Shown here: piece after piece, positions 30,226-41,429 of the stretch | Layout: every line of letters begins with the position of its first letter | Numbering within the stretch: position 1 is the first letter of the stretch | Source: Profftia tarda | GTDB taxonomy: Bacteria; Pseudomonadota; Gammaproteobacteria; Enterobacterales; Enterobacteriaceae | Reading direction: 5' to 3' | Assembly (NCBI RefSeq): GCF_904848675.1 | Contig: NZ_LR890047.1 | Span: forward strand, 868,001-932,000 | Length of the DNA: 64,000 bases | The notes under the pieces: generated by a model | Databases searched by the model: none | The model's input: only the letters and a program-made list of their open reading frames with translations | What the model was told of the DNA's origin: nothing | Program-made: the position numbers and the translations under genes

Positions 30226-31322
30226 AACAATAATTAGTTGCTTAATAAATATTTTTTATTAAATGTATATATATTATAGGTTATACCTAAAATATATAAA
30301 ATAGATGATTCAAGATCACATTATATTAATATAAGAAGTAATATGCTAAATTATATCATCAACATAAATTCAGTTAATCTAATAATATAAGAGTTTACTA
30401 CTAAATAATAAAGGTTCTGTATAAGATTTTGGTCATATTACTATTATTATATAAAAATAATATGAAAGCTAAGTACATTCCTTTACAATAAATCAATATA
30501 AAGATAAAAATAAATATGAACAACGCGATAACCTAGAATATCTATTACATTATTCATACAAACTAGACGTAATATTCAGTAAAATATTACCCGATAGGAC
30601 ATACGATAATGTCTCAAGGCGTGCAAGTATAGAGTTATATGCTATACTAAAAAGATGACTTATAAATTAAATTTTGCATACTATCTCAATAGTATCCTTA
30701 CTAGTATTTTAGGACCTCTTTGTTACTTAACACAAGATAGTAGTTGAATTTATTGCATCTTCTAAAATTTTGGAATTTTTTATTCTAAGGCTACAAGAAT
30801 TCTTCTATTAATAATCAAGAATTTTTATTTCTTATATATCGCTATATTTTATTTACATGTCTTAATAGCCTGTATGCCTTAAGGATTGATTACAAAGATA
30901 GGCATCTCAAGAGTAGATAAGGACAGCTAAATAAGTATCGCAATAAACCAAAGAAATATTCTTTTAATACAATTATATAAGGACTCTATAAATTTGTATA
31001 TTAAACATAGTCGTAATAATTGCTATATAAACATCCTTGAATAGACTAACACGCACTTTAAGTATGAATATGGATATTACAAAACAATAATTACAATATT
31101 TTATAATAACTGTAGCAATTTGCATTAGCAAATCTATTTAAATTTATTTTTTTTCAAAAAACATCTTGATTATATTACATGGTATTAATCTAAATACCCT
31201 CAATAATAATTATAAAAGCACTTATTTATTTTTTTAATTATAATTTATAATCATTCATTTATCTTGTTAATAAATGCATTATACACAATATTTAGTCTTT
31301 TTTAAATTATAGCAAGGTGACA
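30226..31322. other. 1.1-kb gene-free spacer
   Basis: AT-rich, with no reading frame, RNA gene or long hairpin recognised. No clear terminator follows mrcB. At its right end it includes AAGG (31314-31317), the probable dusA ribosome site. Confidence 0.65.
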
Positions 31323-32381
31323 ATGAATTATTTGAGCACCATATACCCCAACAAAAATCATTATATAGATCAAAAAAATTTCTCACTTCATCGTAAGCAA
31401 CAACATTTTTGCCGTTTTTCAGTGGCCCCAATGTTTAATAGAACTGATCGTCACTGTCGCTATTTTTATCGCAAGCTTAGCCAACAGACTATGCTGTATA
31501 CAGAAATGGTAATGATAAATACCATTATTCACGGCAAGAGTGACTCTCTAGCCTATAGCGAAGAGGAGCACCCATTAGCGTTACAGCTAGCTGGTAATGA
31601 TCCCAAATCTTTGGCATATTGTGCTAGACTCGCTGAGAAACGTGGTTATGACGAAATTAACCTTAATGTTGGCTGTCCTTCTCCCCGAGTACAAAAAGGA
31701 TTTTTTGGTGCATGTATGATGAAGCACGCGCATCTGGTTTCCGATTTAATTAAAGCTATGCGTGATGTCACCTTTATCCCTATAACGGTAAAAACTCGCA
31801 TAGGTATTGATTATCATGACAGCTATGAATTCTTGCATAATTTCATCGAGGTCGTATCCAATAAAGGCGAGTGTAACAGTTTTATAGTACACGCTCGTAA
31901 AGCATTGCTTTATACTCTAAGTCCAAAAGAAAATCGTGAGATTCCACCGCTGGATTACCAGCGTGTTTATAGACTAAAACGTAATTTCCCTAATTTAAAT
32001 ATCATCATTAACGGTGGTATAAAAACAATAGAACAAGCGAAAATACATCTAAATCATTTAGATGGAGTCATGATAGGTCGAGAAGTTTATAAAAACCCTG
32101 GAATTTTAGCGTATGTCGATCGGGATCTTTTTAACTCAACTGACTGTATCCCAAATAGCATGGAAGTTGTACGCTCATTATATCCATATATTGAGCGTGA
32201 GCTATCTAGCGGGACCAAATTAGGCAGTATAACTCGGCATATACTAGGTTTATTTCAAGGTATTGAGGGAGCCCAGCAATGGCGCCGCTATCTTACTCAA
32301 AATGCTTATAAACCAGGGTCTGGTATTGAGGTTGTTGAGGATGCTTTAAAATTTATAATAAATAAAAATCATGTACTCTAG
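31323..32381 (+). CDS. dusA: tRNA-dihydrouridine synthase A
   Basis: DusA reduces U20 and U20a of tRNA to dihydrouridine with FMN and NADPH. From the ATG at 31323 the protein has 352 residues, close to the E. coli 330-345. A GTG two codons upstream (31317) is possible, but AAGG at 31314-31317 sits 5 bases before the ATG and favours it. Motifs are RFSVAPMFNRTDRHCR, the catalytic cysteine in LNVGCPSPRVQ (about Cys118), VKTRIGID, HARKA and NGGIKT. The family usually has MLDWTDRH where this one has MFNRTDRH. The first 30 residues are not conserved. It stands alone with empty DNA on both sides. Confidence 0.96.
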   Translation: MNYLSTIYPNKNHYIDQKNFSLHRKQQHFCRFSVAPMFNRTDRHCRYFYRKLSQQTMLYTEMVMINTIIHGKSDSLAYSEEEHPLALQLAGNDPKSLAYCARLAEKRGYDEINLNVGCPSPRVQKGFFGACMMKHAHLVSDLIKAMRDVTFIPITVKTRIGIDYHDSYEFLHNFIEVVSNKGECNSFIVHARKALLYTLSPKENREIPPLDYQRVYRLKRNFPNLNIIINGGIKTIEQAKIHLNHLDGVMIGREVYKNPGILAYVDRDLFNSTDCIPNSMEVVRSLYPYIERELSSGTKLGSITRHILGLFQGIEGAQQWRRYLTQNAYKPGSGIEVVEDALKFIINKNHVL

Positions 32382-34883
32382 TAGCAATCATCTGGTAAAT
32401 GAAATTTTTTTAATAAGATATAACTGAGTGATAACAAATCTTTTATAGTATGAACCCCGAAAACAATAAACAGAGAACATAGTGTAGTAATAAACTTATT
32501 AAAGTATATATTTTATAATAAATAAATAATTACTATTTTATCTTTCAATAAAGAATTTAAATCTCGATAATAGCAACATGCCTCATAGCAACCGATCTTT
32601 TGTTTGAATCAAATTACTTTAGATGGTATAATAAGGCTAATATAATAATATTAATCTCGTTAAATGATAACAGTGCAATCTTGCTAGTATCTTTGAAAAT
32701 GGCATAAACAAGTATAAATAAAAGATTTTTAGATATTTATCAGTCAAGTACTTTATGCCAGGAGAAATTAAAATATCCCTATAGTAAAAATCAAATAATC
32801 TGATAATGATATCTTTTTATTGATAAATTAACAATAAAATTTATTCTCCTCTTAATCCTTCAATATTAAAACAAATAATATAATTTTTTAAAAAACTGAA
32901 CATGTATTAGTACAATTTCTTATGAATTTTTTTGAAAATATTATATTTATTTTTTATCTCAATATATTAGAATTATTTATACTATTCTCTTCTATCTCCA
33001 TGGCCTTATAAATGATATTGTACAATTTGCAAAAAAGAGATTTCATCTACTTCTAAAAACTCAAATTATCTCTGATAAATATCTAGTATTACTAAAATAT
33101 ATCGCAAGAGTTAATATTTATTGTTTGAGTTGATGTCTAGTGAATATTTATACTTTAGAGATTACATACTAAAATTCATCAGAGTAGAAAAACCAAATGT
33201 TAATGCTAATAATTTTTTGATACATCCAACGTTGGATAATATATAGTCAGTCAAATTATTAGATTTATTTGCAATGCCTTAAATTATAGATACTAAGCAA
33301 TATAAAATAGTTTATTAAATAAAATTATTCCTACAGCCTTTTAGAAGAAGTAGTGAAATAGCCTAATAAGATTAGACATTATACATAAGAAATTAAGTTA
33401 ATATATCTCTAAATTAAATTTAAATAGAGTAGTGCTTTTAATTGACCTTTATAATAAAACCATCATAACTCCTATTTTACTATAGAAATATAGTACACTA
33501 TAATATAACTTCATATAAGTTCTGCGAATTCTATTTGAGCTAATGTAGAGGCACTAATATAATATAAATACTTTTTCTTAGATCAATGGATAGGCGTGAC
33601 AACACATAGAAAAACCATATACATAAAATATCGTAATACACGCATAAATCACCCATGTTTTTATTGATATTCCTATTATTGTAGTATAAGAACGAATAAT
33701 TCGAAATTTAGTAATATGCTCTTAAAAGACAAATATTATCTCATTGCTATTTTCATTAGAAGATGTCAATGAATGTAAAAAGGAAACTACTTAGTTGATT
33801 AGCGGGAATTGATTCCTAAATTGCTAATAAATCAAAGATAACAAATCAACTACTCTACAAGATACCCTAATGATATAATGAAGTTGTTGAGGATCTTATT
33901 CCCTGATTATCCATTTACTAAAATAATAACTTAGATGCTGACCACGATAAATCTAGAGTGACTTATTATAACTCGGCAGAGAAAATATCGCATACATAAG
34001 TATTAATCAGGGCATCATATTTAGCATGTGCATAAATGAGTATTAAAAGGTAAGTCGTAAACCAGGATAAATTAGTGCAGAACTGATAAAACTCCATATT
34101 AACAAAGTATAAAGAGTCAATTAGTGAATAAATAAAAATACAAAAGAGTATTATAGATAATAATATTAGGCATGATAGATAGGTTCTAGTATCACAACAG
34201 AAAAGCACCATTCTAAATATGGCATGATCATATGCATATTAACGACAACTTTAAGACTGCTATATTGATATATCAGTTATAATTGCTCATATTATCTGTC
34301 ATAGGTCATATATAAGATTAAATAGTGATCGAATTAAAAATAATCTTTATTCAGTAGAATTAATATTAATCATGCATTTGATTAGTGATTTCTAAAGGAA
34401 TAAAGTATCTGCTATAAGCAGAAGATATATGAGCAGAAAAGTATAAACATAATCTTCTTGCATTTTTTGATTAATAACATTATGTAATTCATACTAAACA
34501 TATATTAAATAGATATTTCAAGAAATGATGTTGATAAAAAATAAATTATTTTAGAGTTTTTAGTGCTATATATAGTTCAAAATTAATACGCAGATCAGTT
34601 CTGTAGTAATAAAATTTTGTGATAATAACCATATTATGGTATGAGGAATTCCTCGATCTTGAATAACGCACAAGATCTTTCTGCTTAATATTACAGTTTA
34701 CAAGTTCATTTTAACAAAATTTCTAATCCAATCTTAGATTCAAACGACTGCACTTCGCGGAAAAGTAATATAATACTTTATAAAATTGATCTAAAAGCAA
34801 TATGAAATCATTTCATCAATCGCTAGGGTAACGGTGAACAGGATCTGTTAGAAATAGAAATATTCATTCAGGTAAGGGTCATT
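32382..34883. other. 2.5-kb gene-free AT-rich region upstream of topA
   Basis: No supported gene. An 81-residue hydrophobic frame on the minus strand (33966-34211) lacks a ribosome site and any recognisable motif and is not counted. Palindromes are present at 33224-33237 (ATCCAACGTTGGAT) and 34643-34654 (GAGGAATTCCTC). The latter is followed by a hairpin GATCTTG/CAAGATC (34655-34677) ending in TTT. Confidence 0.6.
34643..34680 (+). terminator. possible old terminator: palindrome plus hairpin with short T run
   Basis: GAGGAATTCCTC (34643-34654) is followed directly by GATCTTG-9 bases-CAAGATC (34655-34677) and TTT. The layout resembles a weak Rho-independent terminator on the plus strand, but no gene lies in the preceding 2.2 kb. 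It may be the remains of a lost unit. Confidence 0.3.
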
Positions 34884-37481
34884 ATGGCTAAAGCTCTCGT
34901 AATAGTTGAATCCCCAGCAAAAGCTAAAACGGTAAGTAAATATCTAGGTCATAACTACGTAGTAAAGTCTAGCGTGGGTCATATCAGAGATTTATCAAGC
35001 ATTAATTCATCCAATAAACGAGGATTCGTCGGTAAGGATACTAAAATAAAGAATGTAGTTAAAAAGCATGAGCACGAAGCGCTGATTAAGCGTATGGGAT
35101 TAGATCCATATCGCGGATGGGAAGCTAACTATGAAATACTTCCAAGCAAAGAAAAAGTGGTTGCTGAGTTAAAAAAATTAGCAAAAGAAGTAGATCATAT
35201 TTATCTCGCAACAGACTTGGACCGAGAAGGTGAAGCTATCGCCTGGCATTTGCGTGAGGTTATTGGGGGTGACCACAATTGCTATAGCCGTGTAGTATTT
35301 AATGAAATTACTAAAAAAGCCATTCAGCAAGCCTTCAATGAACCTGGTAAATTGAATATTAACCGAGTCCATGCACAGCAGGCCCGTCGCTTTATGGACC
35401 GCGTTGTCGGCTACATGGTTTCCCCGCTTTTGTGGAAGAAGATAGCCCGTGGTTTATCAGCAGGACGAGTACAGTCTGTTGCAGTTCGTTTAGTTGTCGA
35501 TCGCGAGCGAGCAATCAAAGCTTTTATTCCTGAAGAATACTGGGAATTGCATGCTTATTTCAAGATACAGAATAAATACACAATAAATATGCAAGTTACC
35601 ACTTGCAATAATAAAATATTCAAACCAGTTAATTATGAGGAGACTCAAAACGCTATTAAAGTACTGCAAAAAGCGTGTTATAAAATGTTAGATAGAGAAG
35701 ATAAAAGAACCAGTAGCAAACCTTACCCACCATTCACTACCTCGACGTTACAGCAGGCATCCAATATACGTTTAGGCTTTAGTGTAAAAAAAACAATGAT
35801 GTTGGCTCAGCGTCTATATGAAGCAGGCTATATTACTTATATGCGTACTGACTCGACAAATCTAAGTCAAGATGCAATTTATATGGTACGCGGTTATATT
35901 AGTAAAAGATTTGGCGAAAAATATCTACCGCAAGAACCGAATACTTATGAGAACAAAAAAAATTCTCAAGAAGCTCATGAAGCAATTCGTCCTACTGATA
36001 TAAACGTGATGTCTGAGCATTTAAAAAATATGGGGGACGAAATAAAGAAACTGTATTCTATTATTTGGAACCAGTTTGTGTCCAGTCAAATGACCCCCTC
36101 AAGATATAGTTCTACTACTATTTTTGTTCAAGCAGGTGCGTATACGCTTAAGGCAAAAGGCAGTACCTTGCAGTTTGATGGTTGGACAAAGATTCAACCT
36201 CATATTCATAAACATAATGAAGATTGCAATTTACCCTTCATTGATATAGGTAGTACTCTAATTTTACAAAAGCTCATGCCAAGTCAGCATTTTACTAAAC
36301 CACCTGTACGTTTTAATGAAGCGTCCTTGGTTAAAGAGCTAGAAAAACGTAGGATTGGTCGTCCATCTACCTATTCTATAATTATTTCAACAATTCAGGA
36401 TAGAGGATATGTACGCATCGATCACCGCCGTTTCTACGCAGAGAAATTAGGAGAAATAGTCACCTATAGCTTAAAAGATAATTTCAGCGAACTTATTAAC
36501 TATGATTTTACAGCCCATATGGAAGACGTTCTAGATCAGGTAGCGAATGCTAAAAAAGATTGGAAAATTGTGCTAGATAGATTCTTCCAAAGTTTCAGTA
36601 AGCAGCTTTTAATTGCTGAAAAAAGTCCGGAGGATGGGGGTATGCGTTCAAACCACATGGTAATGACAAGCATTTCCTGTCTATCCTGTAAACGCCAGAT
36701 GGGCATTCGTACCGCAAGTACCGGTGTATTCTTAGGCTGCTCAGGATATGCCATGTCTCCAAAAGATAGATGCAAAAATACTATTAATCTTATTCCTGAG
36801 GATGAAGTACTAGAAGGAAGCGATATAGAAACTAATTCTCTACGTACAAAGAAACGTTGTGTAAAATGTGGTACTGCAATGGATGGTTACCTAATTGATG
36901 ATCAACATAAACTACAAATATGCGGTAACAATCCCTCCTGCGAAGGTTATGATATTACACAAGGCAAGTTCCGTATCAAGGGTTATAATGGTCCAACAGT
37001 ACAATGCAAAAAATGCAGCTTTGAAATGCATCTAAAAATAGGACGTTTTGGTAAGTACATAGCTTGTAGTAATAAAAATTGTAAAAATACCTGTAAAATA
37101 CTAAGTAATGGTGAGATCTCACAACAGAAAGAAGATCCGGTTGAATTACCAGAACTAGCATGTAAAAAATCAGAGGCATACTTTGTTCTGCGTGATGGCG
37201 CTGCAGGAATATTTTTAGCTGCTAATACTTTTCCAAAATCGCGCGAAACACGTGCGCCCCTAGTGGAAGAATTGGCTCGTTTTAAAGAACGATTACCTGA
37301 AGCATTCACTTATATAGCTGATGCTCCTCAGAAGGATCCTGCAGGAAATAAGACTATTGTACGATTCAGTCGTAAGACAAAAAAACAATACATCTCTTCA
37401 GATCAGGATGGGAAATCTACCGGCTGGAGCGCATTTTTTATTGATGGTAAATGGATAGATAATATATTGATAAAATCATAA
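34884..37481 (+). CDS. topA: DNA topoisomerase I
   Basis: TopA relaxes negative supercoils through a transient 5'-phosphotyrosine link. The protein has 865 residues, the E. coli length. The TOPRIM domain is at the N-terminus (ALVIVESPAKAKT with Glu9, and DLDREGEA near 111-118). The active-site tyrosine is Tyr319 in GYITYMRTDSTNL, the same position as in E. coli. Three C-terminal four-cysteine zinc ribbons are visible (about 593-735; CLSCKRQ, CVKCGTA and CKKCSFE), then the C-terminal DNA-binding region. AAGG stands before the ATG. The E. coli neighbour cysB is missing. Intact. Confidence 0.98.
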   Translation: MAKALVIVESPAKAKTVSKYLGHNYVVKSSVGHIRDLSSINSSNKRGFVGKDTKIKNVVKKHEHEALIKRMGLDPYRGWEANYEILPSKEKVVAELKKLAKEVDHIYLATDLDREGEAIAWHLREVIGGDHNCYSRVVFNEITKKAIQQAFNEPGKLNINRVHAQQARRFMDRVVGYMVSPLLWKKIARGLSAGRVQSVAVRLVVDRERAIKAFIPEEYWELHAYFKIQNKYTINMQVTTCNNKIFKPVNYEETQNAIKVLQKACYKMLDREDKRTSSKPYPPFTTSTLQQASNIRLGFSVKKTMMLAQRLYEAGYITYMRTDSTNLSQDAIYMVRGYISKRFGEKYLPQEPNTYENKKNSQEAHEAIRPTDINVMSEHLKNMGDEIKKLYSIIWNQFVSSQMTPSRYSSTTIFVQAGAYTLKAKGSTLQFDGWTKIQPHIHKHNEDCNLPFIDIGSTLILQKLMPSQHFTKPPVRFNEASLVKELEKRRIGRPSTYSIIISTIQDRGYVRIDHRRFYAEKLGEIVTYSLKDNFSELINYDFTAHMEDVLDQVANAKKDWKIVLDRFFQSFSKQLLIAEKSPEDGGMRSNHMVMTSISCLSCKRQMGIRTASTGVFLGCSGYAMSPKDRCKNTINLIPEDEVLEGSDIETNSLRTKKRCVKCGTAMDGYLIDDQHKLQICGNNPSCEGYDITQGKFRIKGYNGPTVQCKKCSFEMHLKIGRFGKYIACSNKNCKNTCKILSNGEISQQKEDPVELPELACKKSEAYFVLRDGAAGIFLAANTFPKSRETRAPLVEELARFKERLPEAFTYIADAPQKDPAGNKTIVRFSRKTKKQYISSDQDGKSTGWSAFFIDGKWIDNILIKS

Positions 37482-37560
37482 TTTTAAGAACAACCACCCT
37501 AACATCATGAAATTTATTATCTAGAGATAATGCAAAATTTTTTCCTCGGTATCATCTTAG

Positions 37561-37700
37561 TTGATAGTCCTTTCATCACATTTTATTACTTCCTATCAAG
37601 TAGACAATAGTGGCGCCCATAGCTCTTATAGGAGCCACTTAAGCTAATATTCAGGGATGACATTATTCTTTTAGAGAGTGATGTCAGTCATTCCCTTTGT
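37561..37700 (+). ncRNA. three consecutive stem-loops downstream of topA (structured RNA or terminator cluster)
   Basis: Stem 1 is TTGATAG (37561-37567) with CTATCAA (37593-37599). Stem 2 is AGTGGC (37609-37614) with GCCACT (37634-37639), with partial inner pairing. Stem 3 is AGGGA plus TGACAT (37653-37663) with ATGTCA (37681-37686) and TCCCT (37692-37696), followed by TTTGT. The first begins about 80 bases after topA ends. The stretch is GC-richer than its surroundings, suggesting it is kept. It could be a topA 3' end with terminator or a small RNA; I recognise no known RNA family. Confidence 0.35.
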
Positions 37701-38860
37701 ATAGAAGTTATTATAACTCTATTAATATACTAAGCTGTTATGTCAAGATTAATTAACTAGAAGACTGAATGTGATATTTGCTATCCAAAATACTAACATT
37801 AGACACTGTCTTGTGTATTAATTAAAGAAAGAAAGTAGCTCCTCTCATTAGTTCAAGTATGTTATTCAGTAAGTAATAAATATTGACCAGTATATATAAA
37901 ATATTATAGGCCATAATGTATAATGATTATATCTTTTACGCTATATTATATATTTTCTGGAAGTACGGATGAATTATTTTCTATTACTTGCCTGATCCTG
38001 ATTAAAATCATATTCAATATTATTTATTATGAAATTGTTCATATGCTTTATTATCTATTTTTATTATAATTCCTACAATACTCCTGCTTGCTAACTATAG
38101 GGTTAGTGGATAGAACACCAGAAGTTTAAGCATTTGTAAAAATATAGAAAAATCTCCGCTAGAGAGAATAGTAGGTCACATGTATTTCAACACAGAATTA
38201 ATAAAATAATATAAAATAGGGCTAATAATATTCAATATCGGCTTGTGGAATATAGTTAGTTAGAAGATAAGAGGCTCTTTTCGAAAGATCTTTAACGTTT
38301 AATAATATATCGCTATAGAATCAATCTGGAAGCGTTTAGTCATCTAAAACATCAAGAAAAATTCTAATAACCTAAGAGATAGTTAATTATTTTGTTGAGC
38401 TTGCATACAGAACTACATTTCATACTATATTAATCTTTAGATTATATCTATCTGTTACAATTAAATTTATAGAGAAACCTAAAATAAGGTCAAATTTTTG
38501 ATATCTTGCCCAAGAAGTTTTTTGATAGCTGGAGATAAAATACTAAATACTACGATGAGATTTCTATAAAATCTATTGATTATCATTATATCGTTATGTG
38601 AATTCATAAGACTTTCGGTCCCTAGTAAGTACGAAAATAAAAATAAGATACAGCAAGATAAAGTAAATAATAATATTATAATCGCATATTAGAAAGCAAT
38701 TACCGTTATTTTAAAGTGATTAGATTGTGAATTTAGTAGAAAAAAATTTTTTTTATATTCTAAAATATATGTTTAGACATATTTATCATCACGTCATTGT
38801 ATTTAATCTTTTAATTGACATGAAATTTCTAATGAATAAGAAATAACCTAGATAATTTTC

Positions 38861-38866
38861 AAGGAG
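38861..38866 (+). promoter_or_regulatory. ribosome binding site of proC (AAGGAG)
   Basis: AAGGAG lies 9 bases before the GTG at 38876. It decides that start, which gives the protein a five-residue N-terminal extension relative to E. coli ProC. Confidence 0.7.
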
Positions 38867-38875
38867 AATAATCTT

Positions 38876-39697
38876 GTGATAAAGATAGCGGATAAAAAAA
38901 TAGGTTTTATAGGTTGCGGTAACATGGGTAAGGGAATACTAAAAGGTATGATTGAAAGTAAGTTAATTCCAGCAGATAATATAACGGTATATAACCGCAG
39001 TATTAAAAGTAGGGATTCTATTAGTCAAGCATTTGGTAATAACAGTGCAAGCAGCGCTGCTGAAATTGCAAAGATAGCTGATATAATTATTGTTGGAGTT
39101 AAGCCAAATATTATTAGATATATTCTAAGAGCCATTCGTGATCTTATAAAACCAAGTGCGATTCTAGTTTCGATAGCAGCAGGAGTCACAATAAAGACGA
39201 TAGAACTTGCCTTAAAAGATGGATGTAAAGTCGTAAGAGTGATGCCAAATATACCCTCACTAGTCAATGAAGGAATGTCTTCCATAACACCAAACAAACA
39301 TGTCAAAAAAGAAGAAACTGCACTTATAAGCAAAATATTTAGAAGTTTTGGCAAAGCAGAGGTAATTCCAGAACATATCATCCATGCAGTAATTGCTGTC
39401 AGCAGTTCTTCTCCTGCTTATGTATTCATGCTGATTGAAGCTATGGTAGATATAGCAGTACTTGCAGGCATGTCCAAGTCACAATCTTATCTATTTGCTG
39501 CTCAAGCAGTAGTTGGCTCTGCTAAAATGGTACTAGAAACGGGCAAGCATCTTTCTGCCTTAAAAGATATGGTTTGCTCACTCAACGGAACTACGATGGA
39601 AGCAGTGAAGGTTTTGGAGGAAAAAGAATTCCGTGCAACCGTAATGGCCGCAATGCAATGTTGCATAAAAAAATCAAATAATATGAGTATTGAATAG
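38876..39697 (+). CDS. proC: pyrroline-5-carboxylate reductase
   Basis: ProC makes L-proline from 1-pyrroline-5-carboxylate with NADPH in the cytoplasm. The protein has 273 residues (E. coli 269). The Rossmann motif KKIGFIGCGNMGKGIL is at 7-22, followed by VSIAAGVTIKTIE and VRVMPNIPSLVNEGMSS. The C-terminal signature reads ALKDMVCSLNGTTMEAVKVLE, where most relatives have VCSPGGTT; similarly VSSSSPAY replaces VSGSSPAY. These changes are near the active site but conservative enough for function to be likely. The GTG start is supported by AAGGAG. proA and proB are not in the window. Confidence 0.96.
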   Translation: MIKIADKKIGFIGCGNMGKGILKGMIESKLIPADNITVYNRSIKSRDSISQAFGNNSASSAAEIAKIADIIIVGVKPNIIRYILRAIRDLIKPSAILVSIAAGVTIKTIELALKDGCKVVRVMPNIPSLVNEGMSSITPNKHVKKEETALISKIFRSFGKAEVIPEHIIHAVIAVSSSSPAYVFMLIEAMVDIAVLAGMSKSQSYLFAAQAVVGSAKMVLETGKHLSALKDMVCSLNGTTMEAVKVLEEKEFRATVMAAMQCCIKKSNNMSIE

Positions 39698-40391
39698 ATC
39701 CTTAGATATATTATTAATTATCTATATAATTTATTTTTATATTATTTAAGGGTAATTACTTATACAGCAATCTACTGCGTATTAAACAGTAGCATTGCTT
39801 GATTATTAATATAATAGATGAATAATATCAATTTTAAAATATTATTATCTTTTATAAAATAAATTACAAACTTATATAAATAATAAGCTATTTATTAATA
39901 GTTAACGTATGCGCAGTATTATAAAATATCTTATTTTATATAGTATGGCAAGCGCTATTTCTGATAAGAAATTATCAATTAATGTAAATATGCTTATATG
40001 TATCATTTTAATTATAAAAATCTTTTTCAATTTCAAGGTGAATCTTTAAAGGATACTATCCATAGCATTTAACTACGTTAATAATATGATCGTACTATCT
40101 ATATCATTTGATAGTAAGTAAAATTCTAAACATAAGTATAAAATAAATAAAATACAGGGGCATTATTTGTTTAGTTCTTGATATATCAAGTATTCACGTA
40201 TTTAGTGAAGGGATAAATAATATTTATAAAATAAATAGCTCCTAAATATAAAAATATTATTTTACCATCTTGCTATGCAACGCATAAAAAATTATATATG
40301 ATTCATAAATCAGTCTTTTATCTTACCGCGGGATACTCAGAAACTCACGATGCATATAAGTAAAATGACTGTTTTGTCCAATAAATAAGGT

Positions 40392-40426
40392 GTTAAGTTA
40401 GGATATACTGTATATCCTAACTTAAC
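40392..40426. repeat. perfect 16-bp stem hairpin with 3-base loop
   Basis: GTTAAGTTAGGATATA (40392-40407) and its exact reverse complement TATATCCTAACTTAAC (40411-40426) flank the loop CTG. No T run follows on either strand, so it is not a classical terminator. It lies about 700 bases after proC and 1 kb before the broken sfsA. Confidence 0.9.
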
Positions 40427-41394
40427 CTAGAAAAACAAATAATATCAGATAGTATCTAAGCTAATTATATCTATAGATATAATACAGGATATACACAATA
40501 GAGCAGTATTTTTGATTTAAAAAAATCTAAGTGCAGGATCTACTCTTCTTTAAGATTCAATTAATCTATAATTCATATATTGTAAGTCTACTTAGATGGG
40601 AGAAATAATCATAAGTCATTTCAAATAGATGCAATTTCTAATGCTAGATAGCACGAACTATCATGTCAGAATTACTATATTTTGAGAATTTCACAAGAAG
40701 TTTTATTATTTTATCTTAAAATAAAGATAACAGTTCATCTAATATTTAGTAAAAATGCATAGTATTATCTATAATAAGAGTTCAATATGCACTATAAGAT
40801 CAACACAAAGGATCTGAAACCGTCTTGTAAGACATTCTTCTTAAGCGATGCATCTAATTCTTATAACATGAATAGATAACAGTACAAAAGATAAAAGGAG
40901 AATGTTTCATAATTAGCATGAACTAATTAATGTGATTATCAGAGAATTAATAATTTATTATATTGATCAAGCATAGTATATGCTTAAGGAATATTTCTGT
41001 TTGTTAGAACTATTTTTATAACATTCTACTTGCTTTACCTGACTAAGGCAGGATACTCAAGATCTGAGTAACTATAAAAATATATCTTAATATGATAACA
41101 AGAAATTTTCTTGATATTAAGAAAAAGATAGTCTTAGGCTGAGCTAGTATTTCTTGCATGTATACAGTTTCGATATTGTACTTGAGCACACTTATAGTCT
41201 GTAATATAAATCAAAATTTGAACTACATTAAAAGCTAGCGCGATCAAACATAATTTGATATCACAGTAATTGTATCATTATGATGCAATTTTAAAATTTA
41301 AAAAATGATGAATGTAATATGAGCTCATTATACTCTATTACTCTCTAACTAACAAAAATACTTCGCTTGCAAATAATATTAAAATTTAATAATA

Positions 41395-41428
41395 CAGAAA
41401 CTTAGAAGAATCAGAAACTTAGAAGAAT
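41395..41428 (+). repeat. 17-bp tandem duplication at the former sfsA start
   Basis: CAGAAACTTAGAAGAAT occurs at 41395-41411 and again at 41412-41428 without change. It ends two bases before the ATG at 41430 of the sfsA remnant, so it lies over the former ribosome site. A recent slippage product. Confidence 0.92.
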
Positions 41429-41429
41429 T

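Larger units (their letters stand above)
37482..38875. other. 1.4-kb spacer with a cluster of stem-loops after topA
   Basis: No gene recognised. Its left part (37561-37700) is less AT-rich than the rest and folds into three successive stem-loops, listed separately. The right end carries the ribosome site of proC. Confidence 0.6.
39698..41429. other. 1.7-kb gene-free AT-rich region
   Basis: No reading frame or RNA gene recognised. It contains the 16-bp perfect hairpin at 40392-40426 and, at its right end, a 17-bp tandem duplication (41395-41428) next to the lost sfsA start. Both are listed separately. Confidence 0.65.

Noticed and set aside
33224..33237. 14-bp palindrome ATCCAACGTTGGAT
   Set aside because: A few palindromes of this length are expected by chance in 64 kb.
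33966..34211. 81-residue hydrophobic frame on the minus strand upstream of topA
   Set aside because: No ribosome site before its ATG and no family resemblance; hydrophobicity is what T-rich codons give by chance.
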